A stretch of 32,768 nucleotides of DNA from an uncultured Lachnospiraceae bacterium (GTDB lineage: Bacteria > Bacillota > Clostridia > Lachnospirales > Lachnospiraceae). The stretch covers positions 1-32,768 of the forward strand of contig CANQHX010000014.1 of assembly GCA_947623905.1 (NCBI GenBank), given 5' to 3'. Position numbers and translations under genes: made by a program. The notes below the pieces were generated by a model that was given only the letters and a program-made list of their open reading frames with translations, made no database searches and was not told the origin of the DNA. Positions 8,816-15,912 of the stretch are shown piece by piece. Within the stretch, counting starts at the first letter, position 1, and every line of letters starts with the position of its first letter.

Positions 8816-9340
8816 ATGAGCAGAAAAAAGCTGACGGAAGATGAGCGATATATGCGGCAGGCCCTGAACCTGGCCGGAAAGGCCCTGGCACTGGGAGAGG
8901 TGCCGGTGGGCTGCGTCATCGTGTATGAGGGCAGGGTCATCGGCCGGGGCTACAACCGGAGGAATACAGATAAAAATACGCTCTGCCACGCGGAGATCAC
9001 TGCCATCCGGAAAGCCAGCAGAGTCATGGGGGACTGGCGGCTGGAGGACTGCACCATGTATGTGACGCTGGAACCTTGCCCCATGTGCGCCGGAGCCTGT
9101 GTTCAGGCCCGGGTCAGGCGGGTAGTGGCGGGGGCCATGAATCCCAAGGCAGGATGCGCCGGTTCGGTGATGAACATTTTGCAGGAGCCGGGCTTTAACC
9201 ATCAGGTGGAATTTGAGAGCGGCGTGCTGCAGGAGGAATGTGTGGCCGTCCTGCAGAGCTTTTTCCGGGAGCTGCGGGCGCGCAACAGGGCGGAGAAAGC
9301 CCGGAGAAAGGCTGTGGAGCAGGGGACAGAAGAGGCGTGA
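8816..9340 (+). CDS. tadA: tRNA-specific adenosine deaminase
   Basis: Converts adenosine-34 of tRNA-Arg(ACG) to inosine in the cytoplasm. The 174-residue protein shows the zinc deaminase signature: H58-A-E60 (CHAEITAI) and P-C88-P-M-C91 (LEPCPMCAGA), supplying the zinc ligands and the proton-shuttling glutamate. ATG 8816 follows GGTGG at suitable spacing; the in-frame ATG at 8804 has no Shine-Dalgarno. The tadA to SRP RNA neighbourhood is conserved in many Firmicutes, here with a lipid-kinase gene between. It is distinct from the dCMP deaminase at 21 kb, which has a different layout around its zinc motifs. Confidence 0.95.
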   Translation: MSRKKLTEDERYMRQALNLAGKALALGEVPVGCVIVYEGRVIGRGYNRRNTDKNTLCHAEITAIRKASRVMGDWRLEDCTMYVTLEPCPMCAGACVQARVRRVVAGAMNPKAGCAGSVMNILQEPGFNHQVEFESGVLQEECVAVLQSFFRELRARNRAEKARRKAVEQGTEEA

Positions 9341-9403
9341 GGAACGGCAGAAGATGACCGCGGCAGGTTTTGGGCCGGAGCGGTTTGCAAAAGAGGAATT
9401 CAG

Positions 9404-10258
9404 ATGGATCGGTACGTTATATTATACAATCCCAGGGCAGGCAACGGGCGTTGCGAAAAGCAGGCGCGGAAACTGGACGATATTCTGCCGGGCGCAAAGC
9501 TGCGATACTGCAGCATACTGGAAATAGAAGATTACCATACGTTTTTTGCGGGGCTGCCCGGAGAGGACAAGGTGATCATCGCGGGCGGGGACGGCACTCT
9601 CAACCGGTTTGTGAACCAGACGGAAGGGATCGATATACGGCAGGAGCTGCTCTATTTTCCTGCCGGCAGCGGCAATGATTTTGTGCGGGATGTGGGAAAA
9701 AAGAACTGCAGAGAACCGTTTCCTGTGAGACAGTACATAGAAAAACTGCCGGTGGTCACCATTAATGGCTGCCGGAACCGGTTTTTCAATGCCATCGGTT
9801 ACGGTATCGACGGCTATTGCTGCGAGGAAGGGGACCGCCAGCGGCGTCAGTCCAAAAAGCGCATCCACTATTCTCTCATTGCCTTAAAGGGCCTGCTGTA
9901 CGCTTTTGAACCGGTAAAGGCTACGGTCACTGTGGACGGGGAGACTCATACATATGAAAAGCTTTGGCTCGCGCCTACCATGAAGGGCCGCTATTACGGC
10001 GGCGGCTTTCAGGCGGCGCCGGCCCAGGACCGGATGGATGGAGAGGGCAGGGTCACTGTGCTGGCAGCCCACAGTCTGGGACGGCTCAGATGCCTGACGC
10101 TGTTTCTGTCCATCCGGAAGGGAACCCATGTCCGCCACAGCGACGTGATCGACATCCGCACAGGCCGTCATGTGACGGTATCCTTTGACCGCCCCACCGC
10201 TTTGCAGATCGACGGCGAGACGGTCACCGGCGTAACAGAATATACGGTAGATGCATGA
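9404..10258 (+). CDS. Diacylglycerol kinase-family protein (DagK/YegS-like)
   Basis: Soluble or peripheral lipid kinase of 284 residues, predicted to phosphorylate diacylglycerol or a related lipid using ATP. The catalytic N-domain opens YVILYNPRAGNGRCEKQARK and carries the nucleotide-binding GGDGTLNRFVNQ motif and YFPAGSGNDFVRDVG. The C-domain includes NAIGYGIDGYCCEEGDR and a closing QIDGETVTG segment, all characteristic of the DAGK_cat/YegS fold. ATG 9404 has AGAGGA 7 bases upstream. It follows tadA by 63 bases, and its stop codon lies inside the left arm of a long inverted repeat that may end transcription. Phospholipid salvage is the likely role; exact lipid not deducible. Confidence 0.9.
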   Translation: MDRYVILYNPRAGNGRCEKQARKLDDILPGAKLRYCSILEIEDYHTFFAGLPGEDKVIIAGGDGTLNRFVNQTEGIDIRQELLYFPAGSGNDFVRDVGKKNCREPFPVRQYIEKLPVVTINGCRNRFFNAIGYGIDGYCCEEGDRQRRQSKKRIHYSLIALKGLLYAFEPVKATVTVDGETHTYEKLWLAPTMKGRYYGGGFQAAPAQDRMDGEGRVTVLAAHSLGRLRCLTLFLSIRKGTHVRHSDVIDIRTGRHVTVSFDRPTALQIDGETVTGVTEYTVDA

Positions 10259-10344
10259 ATTTCCTGTGGGCATCGCGCCGCCTGACTCCGGCCGGGTGCA
10301 CACCCGACCGGAACTAAGCAGTGCCACGCCCACAGGAAATTCAT
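10255..10344. repeat. 17-bp perfect inverted repeat with inner hairpin
   Basis: The arms at 10255-10271 and 10328-10344 (ATGAATTTCCTGTGGGC and its exact complement) enclose 56 bases that fold again around CGGGT-GCAC-ACCCG with flanking CCGG arms. The left arm contains the stop codon of the lipid-kinase gene, and the right arm ends on the first base of the SRP RNA -35 box. No T-run follows, so it is not a standard terminator. It may be a boundary element or a dispersed palindromic repeat. Confidence 0.8.
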
Positions 10345-10372
10345 TGACATTCTGCCGCAAATCCTGTATACT
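10344..10372 (+). promoter_or_regulatory. Consensus promoter of the SRP RNA gene
   Basis: TTGACA (10344-10349) and TATACT (10367-10372) are separated by exactly 17 bases, a near-ideal housekeeping sigma promoter as expected for an abundant stable RNA. Predicted transcription start is near 10379. Confidence 0.85.
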
Positions 10373-10378
10373 GTAACA

Positions 10379-10665
10379 ACGTAAAAAAGCCAAAACCTTT
10401 CCGCGCAGCCGGGGAAGCAGCGGAGCCCTGTACCTACAACCCGCTACAGTAGGGGTGATATCCTGCCCCGGACAGCTGGCGGTAGAGCTGCCCTTTATAA
10501 GTGGCGTTGACGTCCGGGTCTTGCGCAACAGGAATCCATGAACCGTGTCAGGATGGGAACATAGCAGCACTAAGTGGAACCTTCTGTGTGCCGCAAGGCA
10601 GCCTGGGCCGAGTTAACTGTAGAGGTAACGTCTATGGTCACTGTACAAAGCAGGATGCGCGGATG
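10379..10665 (+). ncRNA. ffs: Signal recognition particle RNA, large bacterial type with Alu domain
   Basis: RNA scaffold of the signal recognition particle, binding Ffh and guiding membrane-protein synthesis. The order of conserved blocks matches the Bacillus/Clostridium large SRP RNA: the Alu-domain segment CCCTGTACCTACAACCCGCT, the long-helix block AAGTGGCGTTGACGTCCGGG, CGCAACAGGAATCCATGAAC, and the helix-8 region GTCAGGATGGGAACATAGCA running into GCAGCACTAAGTGG, then GCCTGGGCCGAGTTAACT. CCGCGCA at 10401-10407 pairs with TGCGCGG at 10656-10662 to close the molecule. It has its own promoter and terminator. Exact ends are uncertain by about 20 bases. Confidence 0.92.
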
Positions 10666-10687
10666 TAAAAGAATAGCAGAAAAAAGG

Positions 10688-10719
10688 AGAAATTGCGTAT
10701 TGGCAGTTTCTTTTTTTTT
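10688..10719 (+). terminator. Rho-independent terminator of the SRP RNA
   Basis: AGAAATTGC (10688-10696) pairs with GCAGTTTCT (10703-10711), with one G-U pair, and runs into nine T residues. Confidence 0.85.
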
Positions 10720-10773
10720 GATGGTATGATAAGATATACTCTAGGTGAGTGTGTCTGTGGCGAGGTGATACAG

Positions 10774-13443
10774 TTGGAACGATACGAGACAAAGATCAAA
10801 TTTGAACATATTAACCGGCTTGCCCAGCAGGGCCGGTATGAAGAAGCGATGCAGATCGCCAATACAGTGGATTGGGACAAGACCCGTAATTTTGATATGC
10901 TGTGCAATGCCGGAGAAGTGTATGAGCGGTGCAGTTACTATGAGGACAGCAAGGCTATTTATACACGGGCATATCAGCTGAATCCCCAGAGCCGCATCGT
11001 TATATACAGGCTGACGGAGCTTTCCATCAAGCTGAAGGATTATGAGGACAGCATTTATTTTTATAAACAGTATGAAAAGATCGCGCCCTACGATGTCAAT
11101 CTTTACGTGCTCCAGTACAAGATCTACAAGGCCAGAGGCGCCTCCCCGGAGACGCTGATCTCCATTCTGGAGGAGCTCAATGAAAACGATTACCATGAGC
11201 ACTGGGCTTATGAACTGGCCCGGCTGTATCAGCAGTCCGGGCAGATCGAAAAATGTGTGAAGGAGTGCGACGAGATCTATCTCTGGTTCGGCAGCGGGCG
11301 GTATGTGACCAAGGCGCTGCGCCTGAAGCAAAAGTATGCGCCCCTCACGCCGGAGCAGCGGGAAAAGCTGGACGAGGCAGGGCTCAGGCCTGTCAAGGTG
11401 ATGGAGACCATCGGCCGGGAGGAGAGCGCCAGAGAACGCAGTAAACAGTATCAGGCAGAATTTGAGGCGGCAGCCGCGGACGATCCCGAAAGAGAAAAGG
11501 CCAGAGACGCGGCCATTGAGGCGTCAAGGGAGGCCAGGGCAGCCCAGCTCCTTGCGGAAGCCAGGGAAGAGGAAGAGCAGGAGGAGACGGCGCTGGATCA
11601 GGAGCAGGCCAGAGAGGTGATCGGCGTGCCGGATGTCCCCCGGCTGGATATCGATATCCCTCAGCAGGAGGAGGTACCGCAGCTGGATCTTTCCGGCATC
11701 AGCGGCCGGATAGTGCCGCAGCCGCCCGCGGAGGAAGAAAGCGGACAGGCCCCGCGGGAAGGCGATACCCCGCCCGCGGAAGGGAAAGAAGAAACTGTTT
11801 CAGATGTAAGGACACAGGATACAAGAGAGGATGTATCAGATATGGGAGACCGATCCGGTGACGGGGGAAGATCCAATCCGCTGCAGAAGATGTGGCGTTC
11901 TCTTTCCGGCAGGAGAGAGGAAGAAGAGATGACCGTGATCTCTGGGGACACCGCAGAGAATATCCAGATACCGCCGGTACATGTGGGCCGGTATGATACG
12001 GTGAATCTGCAGAAAGAACTCGCTGAAAATGTAAAATCCCTGTTGTCCGGCAAAAATGAACATCAGGAAGAACCGGAGGATGTCCGGGAGGATCCCGAAC
12101 CGATAAAAGAAGAAACATCTGCCGAAGAAAGAGCGGCAGAGTCGGCACCGGAACATAAAAACGACGGGCCAAAGCAGCAGGAACAGATCGAAGGACAGAT
12201 GAGCCTTATGGACTGGATGGAGCAGAAAGCAGAGCTTCAGGCAGCGCCGGATCAGGAACAGGAGCAGAATGTACCGGAGGAAGCTTCCGGATCGGTACAG
12301 GACGTCATGGAGGAAGATGAGATGAGACCAGAAACACAGGCAGCAGTAAAAGAAGCCAGACAACTGCTGGGACAGGAAAATGTGAGCAGGGAGGCGCTGG
12401 AGAGTGCGCTGAAAAAAATCGCTGATCTGCTGGACCCCGAGCCGTTGGCAGAGGTGGCTGTTACCATAGAGCCGGAAGGCGGGGAGATCCATGAAGCGCC
12501 GGAAGCTGAGGCAGACCGGGAGCCAGCCGTGGAGGAAACCATGGAAGAGCCCACTGTGGAAGAACCCACAGCAGAGGAACCCGCGGCCGAGCCTGCGGCG
12601 GAGGAAACTCCGGCAGAGTCCACAGCAGCAGAACCCGAGACGGAAGAAGCAGCGGAAGAACCTGCGGCAGGGCCCGAGGAGGAAGTGGAGCCTGTTCCTG
12701 TTACGGAAGAGCAGAGGGAGATCATGTCGTATTTCCTCAGCTTCGGCGGGGTGGAAGACCAGATCATCGCGTTCCTGGAGCGGGGCGCCGACCACAGGGA
12801 GCACATTATGATCACCGGTGTTGACGGCAGCGGCAAGACTTCTCTGGCTACAAGGCTTGTGAAGGCTATTGCAGCCGGGCAGAACGTGCCTGCCGGGAAA
12901 ATGGCCAGGCTGGAGGCTTCCGTGGTGAACCGCAAGCCTCTTCGCGCCGTGATGGACAAGGTAGGCGAAGGCACTATCGTGATCGAACATGCGGGAGAAC
13001 TGGAGCAGGGTGTTTCCGAGGAACTGCTGAAGCTGATGGAAGAATACGCGGGCAGGTTCCGCTTTGTGATCATGGGAGAAAAGGGTTCTCTGGAAGAAAT
13101 GCTGGCAAAGGTGCCCGGGATGAAGGAACGTTTTGCTCTGACGGTGGACCTGCCTATCTATACCAACGATCAGCTGGTGGAATTCGGCAAACAGTACGCC
13201 CTGAGCCAGGGCTACGCTATTGACGAGATTGCTGTTCTTGCCCTCTATACCCGTCTGTCGGACGAGAAGCACGGTGAAAATGCCATATCCCTTGGAGAGG
13301 TAAAGAATATAATAGACAACGCGATCGTGGAGTGTCTTGCCAGAAAGGGCATGAAAAAATTCCTGGGCGGACTGTTCTCCCAAAATATTGATGATGAGGG
13401 CAATATCATTCTGAAGGAAGAAGATTTCGGAGTGGATGCGTGA
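10774..13443 (+). CDS. TPR / acidic linker / AAA-like ATPase protein
   Basis: Large 889-residue cytoplasmic protein. Residues ~1-200 are tetratricopeptide-like helical pairs (RLAQQGRYEEAMQIANTVDW, AGEVYERCSYYEDSKAIYTR, YQLNPQSR). Residues ~240-640 are a Glu/Pro/Ala-rich, low-complexity, probably disordered linker. The last ~240 residues form a P-loop domain: Walker A GVDGSGKTS, Walker-B-like TIVIEHAGEL, then MGEKGSLEEMLAKVPGMKER and a helical lid, reminiscent of SpoVK/CbxX-type AAA proteins. The start is a TTG at 10774 with GAGGTGA 5 bases upstream; earlier in-frame starts fall inside the SRP terminator. Its stop overlaps the next start (TGATG). It occupies the place where dnaX often follows the SRP gene in Firmicutes. 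Function not established. Confidence 0.85.
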   Translation: MERYETKIKFEHINRLAQQGRYEEAMQIANTVDWDKTRNFDMLCNAGEVYERCSYYEDSKAIYTRAYQLNPQSRIVIYRLTELSIKLKDYEDSIYFYKQYEKIAPYDVNLYVLQYKIYKARGASPETLISILEELNENDYHEHWAYELARLYQQSGQIEKCVKECDEIYLWFGSGRYVTKALRLKQKYAPLTPEQREKLDEAGLRPVKVMETIGREESARERSKQYQAEFEAAAADDPEREKARDAAIEASREARAAQLLAEAREEEEQEETALDQEQAREVIGVPDVPRLDIDIPQQEEVPQLDLSGISGRIVPQPPAEEESGQAPREGDTPPAEGKEETVSDVRTQDTREDVSDMGDRSGDGGRSNPLQKMWRSLSGRREEEEMTVISGDTAENIQIPPVHVGRYDTVNLQKELAENVKSLLSGKNEHQEEPEDVREDPEPIKEETSAEERAAESAPEHKNDGPKQQEQIEGQMSLMDWMEQKAELQAAPDQEQEQNVPEEASGSVQDVMEEDEMRPETQAAVKEARQLLGQENVSREALESALKKIADLLDPEPLAEVAVTIEPEGGEIHEAPEAEADREPAVEETMEEPTVEEPTAEEPAAEPAAEETPAESTAAEPETEEAAEEPAAGPEEEVEPVPVTEEQREIMSYFLSFGGVEDQIIAFLERGADHREHIMITGVDGSGKTSLATRLVKAIAAGQNVPAGKMARLEASVVNRKPLRAVMDKVGEGTIVIEHAGELEQGVSEELLKLMEEYAGRFRFVIMGEKGSLEEMLAKVPGMKERFALTVDLPIYTNDQLVEFGKQYALSQGYAIDEIAVLALYTRLSDEKHGENAISLGEVKNIIDNAIVECLARKGMKKFLGGLFSQNIDDEGNIILKEEDFGVDA

Positions 13444-14375
13444 TGGGTAAAAAGAAGGTTTTTTACTATTCTTCCCGGGATGGGAAGACGCGGATCCACG
13501 CGGTGCGGCACATGCCGGACAAAAAGCCGGTGGCTGTTCTGCAGATCGCCCATGGTATGGTGGAATTCATTGACAGATATGACGGATTTGCGGAGTATCT
13601 GAGCAGCCAGGGCATCATAGTGACAGGCAACGACCATCTCGGACACGGGAATTCGGTGATCTCTCCCCAGAAGTACGGATATTTTGCCGAGGAAGAAGGC
13701 AACTGGGCGGTGCTTGCGGATATGCGGACCCTCACCCGGATGACCAAAGAGGAATTCCCCGGCCTGCCTTATTTTCTTCTCGGCCACAGTATGGGATCGT
13801 TTTATGTCAGGCAGTATCTGTGCCAGTTTGGCGAAGAACTGGACGGCGCCATTATCATGGGAACCGGGGATCAGCCCTACGCCCTGGTGAAAAGCGGCAT
13901 GGCGCTGACCCGTATGATGGCCGTGAAAAAGGGATGGGAGTACCGCAGCACGACGGTGGACGATCTGGCATTCGGCGGCTACAATAAAAAATTTGAACCG
14001 GCCAGGACAAAGTACGACTGGCTTACGAGGGATGAAGCGGTCGTGGACGCTTATTGTGCTGACGAACGGTGCGGGTTTATTTTTACCCTGAATGCGTATT
14101 ATAATATGTTCCTCGGGATCAGCCGTCTTCATGACAGGCGGTTTTTGGCGAAGATGCCCCGTTCTCTTCCGGTGCTGTTTGTGTCCGGGGAGGAGGATCC
14201 GGTGGGTGATTTCGGCAGGGGAGTGATCCGGGTGGCCCGGTCCTTCCGGCAGCTGGGTATGGAGCATGTGACGCTGAAGCTGTACCCCGGAGCCCGCCAT
14301 GAGATACTCAATGAGCTGAACCGGAAAGACGTGTACAGAGATATCTGTTACTGGATCAAAAAACGGCTGCAGTAG
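13443..14375 (+). CDS. Alpha/beta hydrolase, lysophospholipase/monoacylglycerol lipase-like
   Basis: Serine hydrolase of 310 residues without a signal peptide. It has the HGMVEFIDRYDGFAEYL oxyanion region, then DHLGHGNS, the nucleophile elbow LLGHSMGSFYVRQYL with catalytic serine, the acid in SGEEDPVGDF and the histidine in GARHEILNE, together matching the lysophospholipase/monoglyceride lipase (PldB-like) group. ATG 13443 shares bases with the TGA of the upstream ATPase gene, so the two are translationally coupled and probably function in one process. With the nearby lipid-kinase gene a lipid substrate is plausible, but this is inference. Confidence 0.92.
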   Translation: MGKKKVFYYSSRDGKTRIHAVRHMPDKKPVAVLQIAHGMVEFIDRYDGFAEYLSSQGIIVTGNDHLGHGNSVISPQKYGYFAEEEGNWAVLADMRTLTRMTKEEFPGLPYFLLGHSMGSFYVRQYLCQFGEELDGAIIMGTGDQPYALVKSGMALTRMMAVKKGWEYRSTTVDDLAFGGYNKKFEPARTKYDWLTRDEAVVDAYCADERCGFIFTLNAYYNMFLGISRLHDRRFLAKMPRSLPVLFVSGEEDPVGDFGRGVIRVARSFRQLGMEHVTLKLYPGARHEILNELNRKDVYRDICYWIKKRLQ

Positions 14376-14420
14376 GTCCGGAGAAACATCCGCCGTGACC
14401 GGAAATCATTTTCAGACACA

Positions 14421-14466
14421 AAAAACCGTCCGTACATCAGCAAATGATATGCGGACGGTCTTTTTT
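14421..14466. terminator. Bidirectional terminator between hydrolase and DUF1858 genes
   Basis: ACCGTCCG (14425-14432) pairs with CGGACGGT (14452-14459). The stem continues inward with one mismatch to a GCAAA loop. An A-run precedes it and a T-run follows, so it can serve both converging genes. Confidence 0.88.
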
Positions 14467-14477
14467 GCGGTACGGGA

Positions 14478-14702
14478 TCAGGCCTGGGCTGTTTTCTCTT
14501 TTTCCGCGAGGTACTCGTTGATCTTTCCGACCAGCGCGTCCGCGTCCAGACCGTGGACCATAGCGGCCATCTCAAGAGATTCACCGCTCTGGGAAGGACA
14601 GAAGATGCAGTGCATACCTACAGCCTGCAGGATCTCTGCGATATCTGTATCGACGGAAAGGATTTCCGCAATGATCATATCCTTTGAAATTTCTTTTGCC
14701 AT
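14478..14702 (-). CDS. DUF1858 domain protein
   Basis: Small 74-residue protein that consists entirely of a DUF1858 domain: an N-terminal helix pair (ISKDMIIAEILSVDTDIAEI), the cysteine motif GMHCIFCPSQSGESLEMAAM, and a helical end with VHGLDADALVGKINEYL. The C-x-x-C pair could bind metal or a redox ligand. The family is often found alone or fused to redox proteins in anaerobes. On its strand AAGGAGA precedes the ATG by about 8 bases. It lies 80 bases downstream of mecA in the same orientation. No biochemical role is proven for the family. Confidence 0.9.
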   Translation of the reverse strand: MAKEISKDMIIAEILSVDTDIAEILQAVGMHCIFCPSQSGESLEMAAMVHGLDADALVGKINEYLAEKEKTAQA

Positions 14703-14733
14703 GGTGGTTGTTCTCCTTTATGTTTTTTTTGTA

Positions 14734-14765
14734 AATATCTCGCAGGCGTACCGCCGGGAGATATT
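14734..14765. repeat. Inverted repeat between mecA and the DUF1858 gene
   Basis: AATATCTC and GAGATATT form an 8-bp perfect outer stem around an inner GGCG-GTAC-CGCC-type hairpin. No T-run follows in the direction of mecA transcription, so it is more likely a read-through hairpin or operator than a terminator. Confidence 0.45.
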
Positions 14766-14783
14766 ATATACCGGATCGAATGG

Positions 14784-15524
14784 TTAAAGCTTCGCCAGGA
14801 TCTGCAGGGCATGGTCCCGGATCATGCAGTCGTAATGCTCCCGGATGTGGGCGGCGCTGCCCTCCATATTGGCCAGGGGACGGCCATATTCCGGCAGCAA
14901 AAAGCAGATGCGGTTGAACGCTTGTTTCTGATTCTGATCCTCCTCCAGGATCAGGGCATATTCCTTCGCGCTCACATTGCGGTACAGGGAGTTGGAACCT
15001 GTATAGCGGGTGCTGCGGCAATCCCTTGCCAGCCGTGTCACCGCGTCCAGACTGGGGAAAGTGGCAATGGCCATGGCCGGCTCCTCCTGCCTGGGGGCGG
15101 GGGCGCTGTCCTTTTTGCCCAGCTGCTGCTCCAGACGGTCGTAGAGCCGCCGGAACAGATCCATCACCTGATCCGCCGTCTCCGGGATGGTGATGTCCTC
15201 CATGTCGTCCATGATGGAGTCTTCCTCCTCGTCTTCATAAGGCGTAAATTTGGAAAAACGGGTATCCAGCTCCTCCGGATCCTGCACCTTGGTAATGACC
15301 AGAACGATACACTCCTGGGACACGGGGATAGCTTCTATCATAAGAGGAATATCCTCGGCAATAAATCCATAGTCCATGGCGGCCTGCTGCATCATCTCCC
15401 GAAACAGCAGCTTTGCCTTGTCGCTTCCGTAAGCCAGCTCGCTGATCTTCAAATGCCTGTTGGCCAGGTCTTCTTTCGTAAGGGTACAGCGGATCTGGTT
15501 TTCATTGATCATCTCTATTCTCAT
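14784..15524 (-). CDS. mecA: Adaptor protein MecA
   Basis: Adaptor that delivers substrates such as ComK to the ClpCP protease. The 246-residue protein begins MRIEMINENQIRCTLTKEDL, the characteristic MecA N-terminus, continues through LLFREMMQQAAMDYGF and IEAIPVSQECIVLVITKV, has an acidic middle (YEDEEEDSIMDDMED), and a C-terminal ClpC-binding domain (FPSLDAVTRLARDC to LANMEGSAAHIREH). ATG 15524 has AAGGAGG in front; the longer open frame upstream is excluded because it would pass through the promoter. No competence genes are nearby. Its targets in this organism are unknown. Confidence 0.92.
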   Translation of the reverse strand: MRIEMINENQIRCTLTKEDLANRHLKISELAYGSDKAKLLFREMMQQAAMDYGFIAEDIPLMIEAIPVSQECIVLVITKVQDPEELDTRFSKFTPYEDEEEDSIMDDMEDITIPETADQVMDLFRRLYDRLEQQLGKKDSAPAPRQEEPAMAIATFPSLDAVTRLARDCRSTRYTGSNSLYRNVSAKEYALILEEDQNQKQAFNRICFLLPEYGRPLANMEGSAAHIREHYDCMIRDHALQILAKL

Positions 15525-15569
15525 ACTGACACCTCCTTGGGAACCAACGTCATGGTATAAGATATACTG

Positions 15570-15598
15570 ATTATAATAAAAAAGTTTCAATCTGTAAA
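15570..15598 (-). promoter_or_regulatory. Promoter of mecA
   Basis: On the minus strand TTTACA (15593-15598) and TATAAT (15570-15575) are 17 bases apart, about 45 bases before the mecA start codon. Confidence 0.75.
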
Positions 15599-15650
15599 GT
15601 CATTCCCTCTGGAAAAGAATGTATAATCTGTGAACAAATCAACAAATTCA

Positions 15651-15679
15651 TTGCAAAAACATCACAGATTATTTATAAT
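15651..15679 (+). promoter_or_regulatory. Promoter of a candidate small RNA
   Basis: TTGCAA (15651-15656) and a perfect TATAAT (15674-15679) with a 17-base spacer, back to back with the mecA promoter. No plausible coding gene follows before the terminator at 15793. Confidence 0.65.
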
Positions 15680-15685
15680 TTTAAT

Positions 15686-15816
15686 GGAAGGAGCGCCAGA
15701 AACAGGAAAACATCGGTCCCGGATGTTGTTATAGCATACCCAATCTGCAGAAAGGGATACAGATGATCCGTTATCATCACATCCGGGCGGAAGGGCGGCG
15801 GCAGCCGCCCTTTTTT
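15686..15816 (+). ncRNA. Candidate structured small RNA (unidentified)
   Basis: About 130 bases bounded by a good promoter and a strong terminator. A perfect 9-bp long-range stem, CCCGGATGT (15718-15726) with ACATCCGGG (15779-15787), encloses a smaller ATCTG/CAGAT hairpin, and the terminator hairpin follows within 6 bases. It matches no riboswitch or 6S consensus I can recall. It could be an independent sRNA or an attenuated leader of the GH18 gene, although that gene has its own promoter beyond the terminator. Confidence 0.5.
15793..15816 (+). terminator. Rho-independent terminator of the candidate small RNA
   Basis: GGGCGGC (15793-15799), loop GGCA, GCCGCCC (15804-15810), followed by six T residues. 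Confidence 0.9.
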
Positions 15817-15835
15817 CCGGAATTAAAATGTCAGG

Positions 15836-15865
15836 TGGACAAACTGCCGGCCCATAGTGTATAAT
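15836..15865 (+). promoter_or_regulatory. Promoter of the SH3/GH18 gene
   Basis: TGGACA (15836-15841) and TATAAT (15860-15865) with an 18-base spacer, about 47 bases before the ATG and just after the preceding terminator. Confidence 0.65.
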
Positions 15866-15912
15866 ACCCCCATGGTCCGGCCGACAGAGGATGCCGGCAG
15901 AATGGAGACGAC

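Noticed and set aside
10693..10773. N-terminal extension of the TPR/ATPase protein
   Set aside because: It would start inside the SRP RNA terminator and includes a run of phenylalanines encoded by the T-tract; the TTG at 10774 has a ribosome-binding site.
11836..13383. Long minus-strand open frame (515 codons) opposite the TPR/ATPase gene
   Set aside because: It mirrors the Glu/Pro-rich coding strand, giving a Phe/Leu/Cys/His-rich translation without domains; the plus-strand gene has clear motifs.
15763..15864. 33-codon ORF with AGAAAGGGA upstream, in the candidate small RNA
   Set aside because: It runs through the terminator hairpin and into the next promoter, so a translated transcript is unlikely.
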